From: a bacterium
GTDB lineage: Bacteria > Electryoneota > B3-LCP
DNA: 44,734 nucleotides
NCBI GenBank assembly: GCA_026394195.1
Contig: JAPKYS010000068.1
Location: 1 to 44,734, forward strand
Reading direction: 5' to 3'
Under the pieces are notes generated by a model, which was given only the letters and a program-made list of their open reading frames with translations, had not been told where the DNA came from and searched no databases. Positions 1-7,215 of this stretch are shown one piece after another; positions within the stretch are counted from its first letter, which is position 1, and the number at the start of each line of letters is the position of its first letter. The position numbers and the translations under genes are program-made.

Positions 1-1090
1 GATGGTGGCGTAGTCTGGCCCAGTCCCGCCTCCATCACTTATACCCGTTACGTAGACGTTGCCGCTGCCGTCCACCGCCAGGCTGTTAGCCTCATCCCCG
101 GAGTTACCAGGCCCGTTGTAGCGCGCCACCCACTCCTGAACTCCGGCGGAATTGTACTTGATGGTGGCGTAGTCGGCATAAGTCCCGCTTCCATAACTAT
201 GACCCGTTACGTAGACGTTGCCGCTGCCGTCCACCGCCAGGCTGGTAGCCTCATCCCAGTTGTTACCGGGCCCGTTGTAGCGCGCCACCCACTCCTGAAC
301 TCCGGCAGAATTGTACCTGATGGTGGCGTAGTCTCGATTAGTCCCGCTTCCAATGCTACTACCCGTTACGTAGACGTTGCCGCTGCCGTCCACCGCCAGG
401 CTGTAAGCATAATCATAGTGGTTTCCAGGCCCGTTGTAGCGCGCCACCCACTGCTGAACTCCGGCGGAATTGTACTTGATGGTGGCGTAGTCTTGATCAG
501 TTCCGCTTCCCAAACTATAACCCGTTACGCAAACGTTGCCGCTGCCGTCTACCGCCAGGCTGTAAGCCTCATCATAGTCGTTTCCAGGCCCGTTGTAGCG
601 CGCCACCCACTCCTGAACTCCGGAGGAATTGTACTTGATGGTGGCGTAGTCTGGCCCAGTCCCGCTTCCTTCACTACTACCCGTTACGTAGACGTTGCCG
701 CTGCCGTCCACCGCCAGGTTGTAAGCCTCATCATAGTAGCTACCAGGCCCGCTGTAGCGCGCCACCCACTGCTGCACCCCGGCGGAATTGTACTTGATGG
801 TGGCGTAGTCGTAATCAGTCCCGCTTCCCCAACTACAACCCGTTACGTAGACGTTGCCGCTACCGTCCACCGCCAGGCTGGCAGCCTCATCATAGGAGTT
901 ACCAGGCCCGTTGTAATGCGCCACCCACTCCTGAAATCCGGCGGAATTGTACTTGATGGTGACGTAGTCGTAATCAGTCCCGCTTCCATAACTTCTACCC
1001 GTAATGTAGACGTTGCCGTTGCCGTCCACCGCCAGGCTGTAAGCCTCATCATAGTAGCTACCAGGCCCGCCGCTGTAGCGCGCCACCCAT
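1..1090 (-). repeat. Tandem 159-bp coding repeats (SBBP units)
   Basis: The anchor gtagacg (or a one- or two-base variant) recurs at 52, 211, 370, 529, 688, 847 and 1006, a period of exactly 159 bp each time. Units are nearly identical in DNA sequence as well as protein, which suggests recent tandem duplication or gene conversion. Confidence 0.9.
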
Positions 1091-1494
1091 TCCGGCGGTT
1101 TCAGCTTGTAAAAGGTAAATTGGGCGCTATCCCAAATGGAGTTGGGGTAAATGCCGATATTGGCGGTTAGAGTGTAGTTGCCGGTAGTGGCGAAAGCAGG
1201 AAGGGTCAGGGTATACGACCGTTGAACGGTATCACCTGCGGCTATCCCAGCGGTGATCGGCTGCAAGGCGAGACGCTGTTCTCCCTGTGGGGTGGTAGCT
1301 ATGCACCACAGGGTACACTGCTGGGGGGTAAGTTCGTGGTTGGTGACAGAGACCTGATAGCTGAACGATCCCCCTTCGGGCGGGATCTCGGTGGGATTGG
1401 TTTGCAGCGTAACCTGGATGGAGAGGTTTTGTGAGAAGGCGGTAGTGGCAATCAGAAGCATAACCGCAATAGCAAGGAAATGTGAACAGCGCAT
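1..1494 (-). CDS. Secreted SBBP beta-propeller repeat protein (C-terminus outside window)
   Basis: Open on the minus strand from ATG at 1494 to the left edge: 498 codons with no stop. The N-terminus is a signal peptide (MRCSHFLAIAVMLLIATTAF, then SQN) followed by an Ig-like region of about 110 residues containing NPTEIPPEGGSFSYQVSV. After it come seven visible units of exactly 53 residues with the pattern WVARYNGPGN...LAVDGSGNVYVTG...DYATIKYNSAG, the SBBP family repeat (known family, predicted beta-propeller). It is a close paralogue of the gene at 41709-43694. That copy ends in a FlgD-like sorting module, so this one probably does too (inference). Likely a cell-surface or secreted binding protein; no enzymatic motif is seen. 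A promoter lies at 1683-1711, leaving an unusually long leader of about 180 nt. Confidence 0.85.
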   Translation of the reverse strand, partial: MRCSHFLAIAVMLLIATTAFSQNLSIQVTLQTNPTEIPPEGGSFSYQVSVTNHELTPQQCTLWCIATTPQGEQRLALQPITAGIAAGDTVQRSYTLTLPAFATTGNYTLTANIGIYPNSIWDSAQFTFYKLKPPEWVARYSGGPGSYYDEAYSLAVDGNGNVYITGRSYGSGTDYDYVTIKYNSAGFQEWVAHYNGPGNSYDEAASLAVDGSGNVYVTGCSWGSGTDYDYATIKYNSAGVQQWVARYSGPGSYYDEAYNLAVDGSGNVYVTGSSEGSGTGPDYATIKYNSSGVQEWVARYNGPGNDYDEAYSLAVDGSGNVCVTGYSLGSGTDQDYATIKYNSAGVQQWVARYNGPGNHYDYAYSLAVDGSGNVYVTGSSIGSGTNRDYATIRYNSAGVQEWVARYNGPGNNWDEATSLAVDGSGNVYVTGHSYGSGTYADYATIKYNSAGVQEWVARYNGPGNSGDEANSLAVDGSGNVYVTGISDGGGTGPDYATI

Positions 1495-1548
1495 GGTAGT
1501 CTCCTGGAAGTGATTAAAACAAATCATATAGTGCTTAGCAGAAATTTT

Positions 1549-1580
1549 TACTTGTATACTTGGTTACTTGTTCACTTGTT
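1549..1580. repeat. Octamer micro-array (TACTTGTT-like, 4 units)
   Basis: Four 8-bp units: TACTTGTA, TACTTGGT, TACTTGTT, CACTTGTT. The array lies in the leader of the SBBP gene. A related array is at 1866-1897. Confidence 0.7.
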
Positions 1581-1592
1581 TACAAGCAACGA

Positions 1593-1618
1593 GATTGCTT
1601 CGCTACGCTCGCAATGAC
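1593..1618. repeat. Single arm of the TCATTGCGAG/GAAGCAATC hairpin element
   Basis: Reads gattgcttcgctacgctcg then caatgac; other arms or full copies are at 3480, 5016, 16468, 17323, 29925, 37809 and 43741. It sits inside the transcribed leader of the SBBP gene. The rest of the 407-bp gap 1495-1901 holds the promoter, a gtcgactctccgcagtcgac palindrome and the left copy of the 74-bp inverted repeat. Confidence 0.8.
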
Positions 1619-1682
1619 GCGCAAGTTAAGGTAACCCGTCGTGCTGTCGACTCTCCGCAGTCGACAGCTAATCTACCTAAAG

Positions 1683-1711
1683 AATATACACAACTTTTCT
1701 CCCAAAGTCAA
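1683..1711 (-). promoter_or_regulatory. Promoter for SBBP gene (TTGACT-17-TATATT)
   Basis: Minus strand: -35 TTGACT (1711-1706), 17-nt spacer, -10 TATATT (1688-1683). The same arrangement stands upstream of the paralogue at 43845-43873. Confidence 0.6.
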
Positions 1712-1784
1712 GCAAACAAAAGGGTGGGGAGAAGATTTTCGCCGCGCCGTCGACTTTCCATCCGTTAGTTGACGGTGGTAAAAT

Positions 1785-1858
1785 CGTCAGGTCACACTCC
1801 TTTGGAGCAGAACCTGACGCAACAATGAAGGTTACCCACAGCAGAGCTGTGGGGCACC
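1785..1858. repeat. 74-bp inverted repeat, left copy
   Basis: Matches 3571-3644 in inverted orientation with about 7 differences in 74 bp by eye. It contains the palindrome CCCACAGCAGAGCTGTGGG. The two copies bracket the dehydratase gene. Confidence 0.85.
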
Positions 1859-1865
1859 TTTTTTT

Positions 1866-1897
1866 TACTTGGATACTTGGTTACTTGTTCACCTGGT
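1866..1897. repeat. Octamer micro-array next to a stop codon
   Basis: Four 8-bp units (TACTTGGA, TACTTGGT, TACTTGTT, CACCTGGT) then TAC. Read on the minus strand, it begins one base after the TGA stop (1902-1904) of the dehydratase gene. Confidence 0.7.
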
Positions 1898-1901
1898 TAC
1901 G

Positions 1902-3422
1902 TCAAATAATCGCCAGCAGACTGCGGGATTCCACGTTCAGGAAGTTGTTGATGGTCAGAAATTGCTTCAGCTGCTTCAGGGACAGCCACAGGTATCTCGG
2001 CGGAGCGTCGACGGGGAAGGAGTCGTCTGCCTGCACCAGTAGATTCCGATTCGATTCCCGGTAGAAGCGCCCGCCCTCTTCCGATTGCATGGTATCGAAG
2101 ACCACACGGGTCTGCGTCGGTTTCAGCAGTTCGCCGACGTAGGGGGGCAGGTTGGCGTGTTCGTAGCTGCCGGTGATGCACTGCACCGTCGGCGCCATTC
2201 CCAGCAGATCGATGTTGCCGCTTTCCAGCTTGAGTTGCACTAAAAAGTGCATCACCCCGTTGATTTCCTTGATGATAAACCCAACAATCCCGGCGTGATG
2301 CTGCTTGATGATGGGCTGATCCCAGGAAGGAACTTCGCGGCTTTCGGCTTTGACCCGCACTCCGATGACGGAGAAGTACAACCCGCGTTCGTGAGCGATT
2401 TCCTGCGGCGAAACCGTCCAGCTCCTGACCTCCCGCAAGGGGATCAAAGTGGTCTCCAGTTCTGTCTGGAATTTCTCCCGACTCAGCATGCGCAGCAGTT
2501 CGTCCATGCTGTGCAGAGGAGGTTCATCGGAACAGGCGGAGAGCATCAGCTTGATCTTCAGCTCATCCAGGGGTTTGCTGACCAGGGGCGAACTCCCCAG
2601 GCAATCTTCAAGCTCCTCCAAACGAATGGGGTGGAGAGCCGCTTTGGCTCCGGGGCAGAAGGAGATGGTCGAAATCACCGAGCGGGCGTCCATGTTGACG
2701 GTGTCGTTCCGCAGCATCAGGCGCTTCAACTGCCCCAGCGTCACCCAGCGGAAGTGCGGCAGCAACTCGATCTCCTCGTCGTCGGGGATTTGTACGATCA
2801 GGTTGCGGTTGCGCTTGTGATAGAAGCGGGCGCCCTGTTCGGTTTGGTGCTGGTCGAAGAGAATCCGGCTCGGTTTGCCGTTTAAGAAATACTCCAGGTA
2901 GGGGATCGGCTTGCCTCCGTGCAGTCCCCGATAGTTGCTGCGGGTGGCTTGCACGGTGGGAGCCAACTGGAAGCCGTTGAGGTTGCCCGGTTCCACCTTC
3001 GCCTGGATCAGCTGAAAGAGGATGCCGTCGATCTTTTTAGTGAGCATCCCTAACACGCCGATCTTGGGCTGGTCGATAATCGGCTGTGTCCAGCGCTGCA
3101 CCGGACCGACGTTGGTGAAGATCTCCAATCCGCGGATGGCAAAGAAGCCTCCCGTGCCGTGCATCAGATCACCGGTAAAGGGATCGAAATACCAGTCTCG
3201 CATCCCGGTCAGCAGCACCGGTTCGACTTCCAGAGAGGGCGTGCGATTCAACTGATCCAGCCAATCGGCGACTTCCGCGGTGCTGTTGAAGGGATTATGC
3301 TCGGTCAACGACGAAACGAAGAAGTCGACGTTCGGCGATTCTCCGGAAAAATGCAGCACGCGTTCCAGGTCGTGATGCAGTCTGGCTGCTTGGCTATGTG
3401 CGTCAAAGTTTTCAGGTCTCAT
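1902..3422 (-). CDS. NDP-hexose 2,3-dehydratase family protein
   Basis: The 506-aa protein has the internal duplication typical of the NDP-hexose 2,3-dehydratase family (EvaA/TylCVI/SpnO type, usually about 470 aa). Half 1 at residues 113-250 contains QPIIDQPKIGVLG and FQLAPTVQATRSNY; half 2 at 369-502 contains QPIIKQHHAGIVG and GMAPTVQCITGSY. The family removes the C2 hydroxyl of an NDP-4-keto-6-deoxyhexose, the entry to 2-deoxy and 2,3,6-trideoxy sugars in the cytoplasm. The start is ATG at 3422. The gene stands alone between inverted 74-bp repeats and is followed downstream by an octamer array, so it may be a mobile cassette. The aminotransferase next door could act on its product (inference); no 3-ketoreductase is seen in the window. 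Confidence 0.85.
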   Translation of the reverse strand: MRPENFDAHSQAARLHHDLERVLHFSGESPNVDFFVSSLTEHNPFNSTAEVADWLDQLNRTPSLEVEPVLLTGMRDWYFDPFTGDLMHGTGGFFAIRGLEIFTNVGPVQRWTQPIIDQPKIGVLGMLTKKIDGILFQLIQAKVEPGNLNGFQLAPTVQATRSNYRGLHGGKPIPYLEYFLNGKPSRILFDQHQTEQGARFYHKRNRNLIVQIPDDEEIELLPHFRWVTLGQLKRLMLRNDTVNMDARSVISTISFCPGAKAALHPIRLEELEDCLGSSPLVSKPLDELKIKLMLSACSDEPPLHSMDELLRMLSREKFQTELETTLIPLREVRSWTVSPQEIAHERGLYFSVIGVRVKAESREVPSWDQPIIKQHHAGIVGFIIKEINGVMHFLVQLKLESGNIDLLGMAPTVQCITGSYEHANLPPYVGELLKPTQTRVVFDTMQSEEGGRFYRESNRNLLVQADDSFPVDAPPRYLWLSLKQLKQFLTINNFLNVESRSLLAII

Positions 3423-3479
3423 GGCAGCAAACTCGTGAAAAATGGGTAACAGGAGCAGTTAAAAATTTTTAACTTGCGC

Positions 3480-3553
3480 GTCATTGCGAGCGTGCGAAGC
3501 AATCCGGTTGAAACGAGTTACGGGATTGCTTCGTCCAATGGACTCGCAATGAC
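3480..3553. repeat. Full two-arm hairpin element (MITE-like)
   Basis: gtcattgcgag ... gaagcaatc - 19-nt spacer - gattgcttcg ... ctcgcaatgac. The right arm carries a tccaatgga palindromic tip. It is followed by the tgctttc flank shared with other copies. Confidence 0.8.
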
Positions 3554-3570
3554 TGCTTTCGGTTAAGCTG

Positions 3571-3644
3571 GGTGCCCCACAGCTCTGCTGTGGGTAACTT
3601 TCATCGTTGCGTCAGGTCTTGCGTCAAAGGCGTGTGACCTGACG
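3571..3644. repeat. 74-bp inverted repeat, right copy
   Basis: Inverted partner of 1785-1858. Its core palindrome (ccccacagctctgctgtggg) also occurs alone at 17229-17250. Confidence 0.85.
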
Positions 3645-3710
3645 CTGGGATAATTTGTATTTAGTAGGCGGGGTGGTCTCCACACCGTCTCAACATGAAA
3701 TATCCGACGC

Positions 3711-4898
3711 TCAGCACGGATAAATCCGCCCCAATACACCTTGCATTCCCTCCAGACAGTATTCCAATTGCTCACCCTGCAGATCGGTGTAGAAAGGCAG
3801 CCGCACAATGCGGCTGGCCAGAGCTTCCGTCAGCGATAGATCTTCGGGTTGATAGCCGAATTTCCTCCCCATCACCGATGAATGCAGCGGCAGATAGCCA
3901 GTGTAGGGGTAGATACTCTTTTGACGGCAGAGCGACAGGAATAGCTGTTGACTTTCCGTCCGGTCGAAAATCACGAAGTAGGCATGGTGATTAAGGGTCA
4001 CGTCATCAGACGGGTGGGGGAGGGAGAGGCAGCCTTTCTGTTCGTAGGACGTGAACAGCCGGTAGTACGCTTCGGTGATGCGGCTGCGCTGGACGGTGAT
4101 CTCTTCAGCCTGCTGCAGCTGAGCCAGCAGGACGGCTGCCAGCAGGTCCGACAGCAGATAACTGGACCCTAAATCCACCCAACTGTACTTGCTTTTGGCG
4201 CCTTTTAGCACCAGAGCCCGATCTGTGCCTTTTTCCTGCAGGATCAGCGCTCGTTCGACCAGCGCCGGGTCGTTGACCACTAGCGCTCCTCCTTCGCCGC
4301 AGGAAAAGTTCTTCGATTCGTGGAAGCTGAACGCCGCCAGCGGAGCCTGCGATCCGCAGGGTTTGCCACGATAGATCGAATGCAGCGATTGCGCCGCATC
4401 CTGCATGACGGTCAAGCCGTGCTTCCCGGCGATTTGCTGGATGGCGTCCATATCGCAGGGGATGCCGGCGTAGTCGATCGGAGCGATCATCTTGGTGCGC
4501 GGGGTGATCAGCGCTTCGATGCGGCTGACGTCGATATTCATGGTGTCCGGAGCCACATCGCAGAAGACCGGACGCGCTCCCCGCAGGACGATGGCATTAG
4601 CCGTCGAACTGAAGGTGTAGGACGGCATGATGACCTCGTCTCCCGGCTGCAGATCGGCCAATATCGCGCCCATCTCCATCGCCGCCGTGCAGGACGGCGT
4701 CAGGAAGACTGACCCGAAGCCGTAGCGTTCCTGCAGCAGCGCGATGCACTTCTGTGCGAACTCCCGGTTGCCGCAGTGCTCTCTAGACCGCAGCGCTTCT
4801 AAGAGATAGCTTTCCTCAGCGCCGGTCAGGTAGGGAAGATTGAAGGGAATGTTGATGATGATTCTCCGGATGTGAACAAGTATAAAAGCAATCAGCAC
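3711..4898 (-). CDS. wecE: dTDP-4-amino-4,6-dideoxygalactose transaminase (WecE/RffA-like)
   Basis: PLP-dependent sugar aminotransferase of the DegT/DnrJ/EryC1 family. Residues INIPFNLPYLTG (15-26) match the WecE N-terminus; PSYTFSSTANAIVLRGARPV, QDAAQS (Asp167) and SFHESKNFSCGEGGAL, with the PLP lysine at Lys196, are present. Known WecE makes dTDP-4-amino-4,6-dideoxy-D-galactose from the 4-keto sugar with glutamate. The first ~14 residues from ATG 4898 do not belong to the family. A GGAG motif just ahead of ATC-ATC-AAC-ATT-CCC hints that translation starts near residue 14 from a non-standard codon. The neighbouring 2,3-dehydratase allows an alternative role on a deoxy-ketosugar. The family is certain; the exact substrate is not. 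Confidence 0.85.
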   Translation of the reverse strand: MLIAFILVHIRRIIINIPFNLPYLTGAEESYLLEALRSREHCGNREFAQKCIALLQERYGFGSVFLTPSCTAAMEMGAILADLQPGDEVIMPSYTFSSTANAIVLRGARPVFCDVAPDTMNIDVSRIEALITPRTKMIAPIDYAGIPCDMDAIQQIAGKHGLTVMQDAAQSLHSIYRGKPCGSQAPLAAFSFHESKNFSCGEGGALVVNDPALVERALILQEKGTDRALVLKGAKSKYSWVDLGSSYLLSDLLAAVLLAQLQQAEEITVQRSRITEAYYRLFTSYEQKGCLSLPHPSDDVTLNHHAYFVIFDRTESQQLFLSLCRQKSIYPYTGYLPLHSSVMGRKFGYQPEDLSLTEALASRIVRLPFYTDLQGEQLEYCLEGMQGVLGRIYPC

Positions 4899-4962
4899 TC
4901 AGCATTCAGCGAAGAAGCCGTCATTCCCGCGCAAGCGGGAATCCATTTTATTATTGTCTGAA

Positions 4963-4998
4963 CCGCTGAAACCGCTGATGTCGCTGATACCACTGATA
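4963..4998. repeat. Nonamer micro-array (CCGCTGATA-like, 4 units)
   Basis: CCGCTGAAA, CCGCTGATG, TCGCTGATA, CCACTGATA followed by poly-A. Nearly the same array is at 41498-41533. The adjacent 4918-4944 is an attcccgcgcaagcgggaat palindrome. Confidence 0.75.
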
Positions 4999-5015
4999 AA
5001 AAAAGACAAATGAGC

Positions 5016-5103
5016 GTCATTGCGAGGAATCCGCCAGCTGGCGGATGACGAAGCAATCCGGTAGAACCAAGTTACGAGATTGCTTCGCTTCGCTCGCAAT
5101 GAC
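5016..5103. repeat. Full two-arm hairpin element with enlarged left tip
   Basis: The left arm carries an inserted palindrome atccgccagctggcggat between gcgag and gaagc; the right arm has the plain tip. It is joined by 11 bp to the heptamer array at 5115-5142. Confidence 0.8.
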
Positions 5104-5114
5104 TGCTTTTTTCT

Positions 5115-5142
5115 CTCGTGACTCGTGACCCGTGACTCGTGG
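5115..5142 (-). repeat. Heptamer micro-array (TCACGAG)4 starting at a stop codon
   Basis: On the minus strand, directly after the TAG stop of the FG-GAP gene: CCACGAG, TCACGGG, TCACGAG, TCACGAG. The same pattern follows three other genes. Confidence 0.85.
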
Positions 5143-7215
5143 CTATTTTAAAATAACCACTTTCCCCGTCACCCGTTGCTGACCAGCATCTAAGCGTATC
5201 AGATACACCCCCGACGGCAGATCCTTCGCATCGAGACGCAGGTCGTGAGTCCCGGCGGGGAACCAAGATTCTTGTAGGGGCGCATGGCATGCGCCCGTTA
5301 GTAGCCTCCCCTCCACATCGAACAATTCCACCCGCACTAACCCCGCTCCCGGCAGCGTAAACCGCACCACCGCTCCGGCGTTGGTAGGATTCGGGAAGAG
5401 GGAGAGGGATATATCTTTGGGTATAGAATGCGGGTTAAAGGGTGCCACTCCCGTGGTATCCACCCCATGAAAGAACATAATGCCGCCATAACCGTCACTG
5501 ACGAAGAGATCGGTCAAACTATCAGAGTCAATGTCGCAAAACCAGGGATATGCAGTAATTACTTCAAAGGGTAAATAAGTTGGAGTGACTAAAATCATTT
5601 GAGGATTCTGGGCAGTGCCCTGATTTCGATAATATCTTAGATTGTCACCCCCGGATTCATTCCAATTATTAAAAAAGAAAAGATCTAAGTCTCCGTCTTG
5701 GTCAATATCATAAAAGTGCAAAAAACGGTGTAGTTGTGCACCACCACCCAGACTCTGCCAATTGTTGGTGACAAATTGAAAAGTGGGCCATTGAGGTGTT
5801 CCCGTATTCTCATAATAGAAATAGTGCCCTTGGTGATCTGTGATAAACAAATCCAAATCACCGTCACCGTCTATGTCCGCTAAAGTAGGGGTGATGATGA
5901 CCCAGTAATCGCCGGGGACAAAATTCCCGGAATATAAGACAAAATGGGGATGCTGAGGCGTACCCTGGTTGAGGTATAGACGCATACCCGGAGGTCCAGG
6001 GATAGCTGTTGTCCCGGCAAAAAGATCGTAGTCGCCGTCGTTATCAATATCGCAGAAAAAAGGTTGAATGTCGATAAGATCTATGCCTGCGAAGGCAGTA
6101 TCTTCCAGAGAGAATGCCGGATTCTGCGCATTTCCTGTGTTACGATATAATTGTAGGTGGGATCCACACCCTACCAACAAATCTAAGTCCCCGTCTGCGT
6201 CGATATCTAAATATTGCTCGATATTGTTATTACCTACGTCTGCAGTTAAATAATTTGTAGTGATAAATTGAAAGCTGGGATTCTGCGCAGTGCCGACGTT
6301 TTCATAAAAGAATACGTCACCGTGGGTGGGGTCGCCCAGGTTCGGTTCTCGCCCCACAAATAAGTCGTAATCCCCATCACCGTCAATGTCGCAGAATTCA
6401 GGAGCAGAGAAATCTCCCACGTCTATTCCTAACCAATTGCTGGAAACCAAGGTAAAACTGTACTGCTGCGGCGTGCCGTCGTTGCGGTAATACCGAATGT
6501 GACCGAAGCGTTCGCCAATGAACAGGTCGTAATCGCCGTCTTCATCGATGTCGCAGACACTCGGGTTAGCGAATTGTCCGACGTTAATATTTTGGAGTTG
6601 ACCGGTGATCGGTATAAAATTAAACTGCTGTGGGCTTCCAGTATTCTGAAAGTATGAAACGGTTGCATTGTTTCCTCCGATGATATCCAAATCGCCGTCA
6701 GCGTCAAGATCGACCAACTTTGCATGACAGCACCAATAGGTTGTGTCCAAAAGCAAATCAGTTACCCGAACAAAATTAGCTTCCTGTGCCGTTCCGTCAT
6801 TTCTGTAATAATGGACATAACCGTTACCATCGCCGAAGACAAGATCATAATCATTATCTGCGTCAAGATCGCCAAAAGAGGGACCGGGCCTACCATACCA
6901 GGGTTGTGCGTGGATGTCAATACCCGCATATTGACTGGTAATAAGTGAAAAGATGGGCATCTGATTAGTTCCAGTGTTTTGAAAGAAGGTAATTGTCCCC
7001 CAAAATACTCCTACGAATGCATCAAAATCACCGTCTGCGTCGATATCGCAGAATTCCGGTATTGATTCAGAAAGTCCGAATGACCAGGGTTGAAAAGGTT
7101 GCCACCCGTCGATCTCAACGGGGATTGTGTTATATTCCTGTTGATACGGGAAATCCTGGGCAAAGAGGGTGATCGGCAACAACAGCACCACCACTATCAA
7201 CCACCTCCTATCCAT
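5143..7215 (-). CDS. Secreted FG-GAP/VCBS repeat protein with C-terminal sorting module
   Basis: 690 aa from ATG 7215, which has GGGAGGGAGT just upstream. A longer in-frame start at 7371 would only read through the upstream gene. Signal peptide MDRRWLIVVVLLLPITLFAQ. Ten calcium-loop motifs of the type DIDGDGDYDLF are spaced along the chain with YYRN/FQNTG strands, giving an FG-GAP/VCBS beta-propeller. The C-terminus (LFPNPTNAGAVVRF ... GVYLIRLDAGQ) is a FlgD-like/T9SS-type sorting module. It overlaps the end of the CapK-like gene by 8 nt, so translation is probably coupled. Within the sorting module, TGACHAPLQ is encoded by a perfect 19-bp palindrome at 5278-5296, a likely small insertion. 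Role: exported, probably calcium-stabilised surface protein; ligand unknown. Confidence 0.85.
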   Translation of the reverse strand: MDRRWLIVVVLLLPITLFAQDFPYQQEYNTIPVEIDGWQPFQPWSFGLSESIPEFCDIDADGDFDAFVGVFWGTITFFQNTGTNQMPIFSLITSQYAGIDIHAQPWYGRPGPSFGDLDADNDYDLVFGDGNGYVHYYRNDGTAQEANFVRVTDLLLDTTYWCCHAKLVDLDADGDLDIIGGNNATVSYFQNTGSPQQFNFIPITGQLQNINVGQFANPSVCDIDEDGDYDLFIGERFGHIRYYRNDGTPQQYSFTLVSSNWLGIDVGDFSAPEFCDIDGDGDYDLFVGREPNLGDPTHGDVFFYENVGTAQNPSFQFITTNYLTADVGNNNIEQYLDIDADGDLDLLVGCGSHLQLYRNTGNAQNPAFSLEDTAFAGIDLIDIQPFFCDIDNDGDYDLFAGTTAIPGPPGMRLYLNQGTPQHPHFVLYSGNFVPGDYWVIITPTLADIDGDGDLDLFITDHQGHYFYYENTGTPQWPTFQFVTNNWQSLGGGAQLHRFLHFYDIDQDGDLDLFFFNNWNESGGDNLRYYRNQGTAQNPQMILVTPTYLPFEVITAYPWFCDIDSDSLTDLFVSDGYGGIMFFHGVDTTGVAPFNPHSIPKDISLSLFPNPTNAGAVVRFTLPGAGLVRVELFDVEGRLLTGACHAPLQESWFPAGTHDLRLDAKDLPSGVYLIRLDAGQQRVTGKVVILK

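Noticed and set aside
1..1090. CRISPR array
   Set aside because: Regular repeats here are 159 bp, coding, and have no unique spacers. No cas genes or 20-50-bp repeat-spacer pattern anywhere in the window.
199..1170. Long plus-strand reading frame of 323 codons
   Set aside because: It is the antisense of the SBBP repeats: regular 159-bp repeats without stops keep an opposite frame open. The minus strand has the signal peptide, promoter and family match.
1568..1768. Plus-strand frame reading LLRYARNDAQ
   Set aside because: This peptide is what the dispersed hairpin element always encodes on that strand; it is repeat DNA, not a gene.
3563..3808. Minus-strand frame of 81 codons between the aminotransferase and dehydratase genes
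   Set aside because: It overlaps the end of the aminotransferase gene and the 74-bp repeat; not a credible gene.
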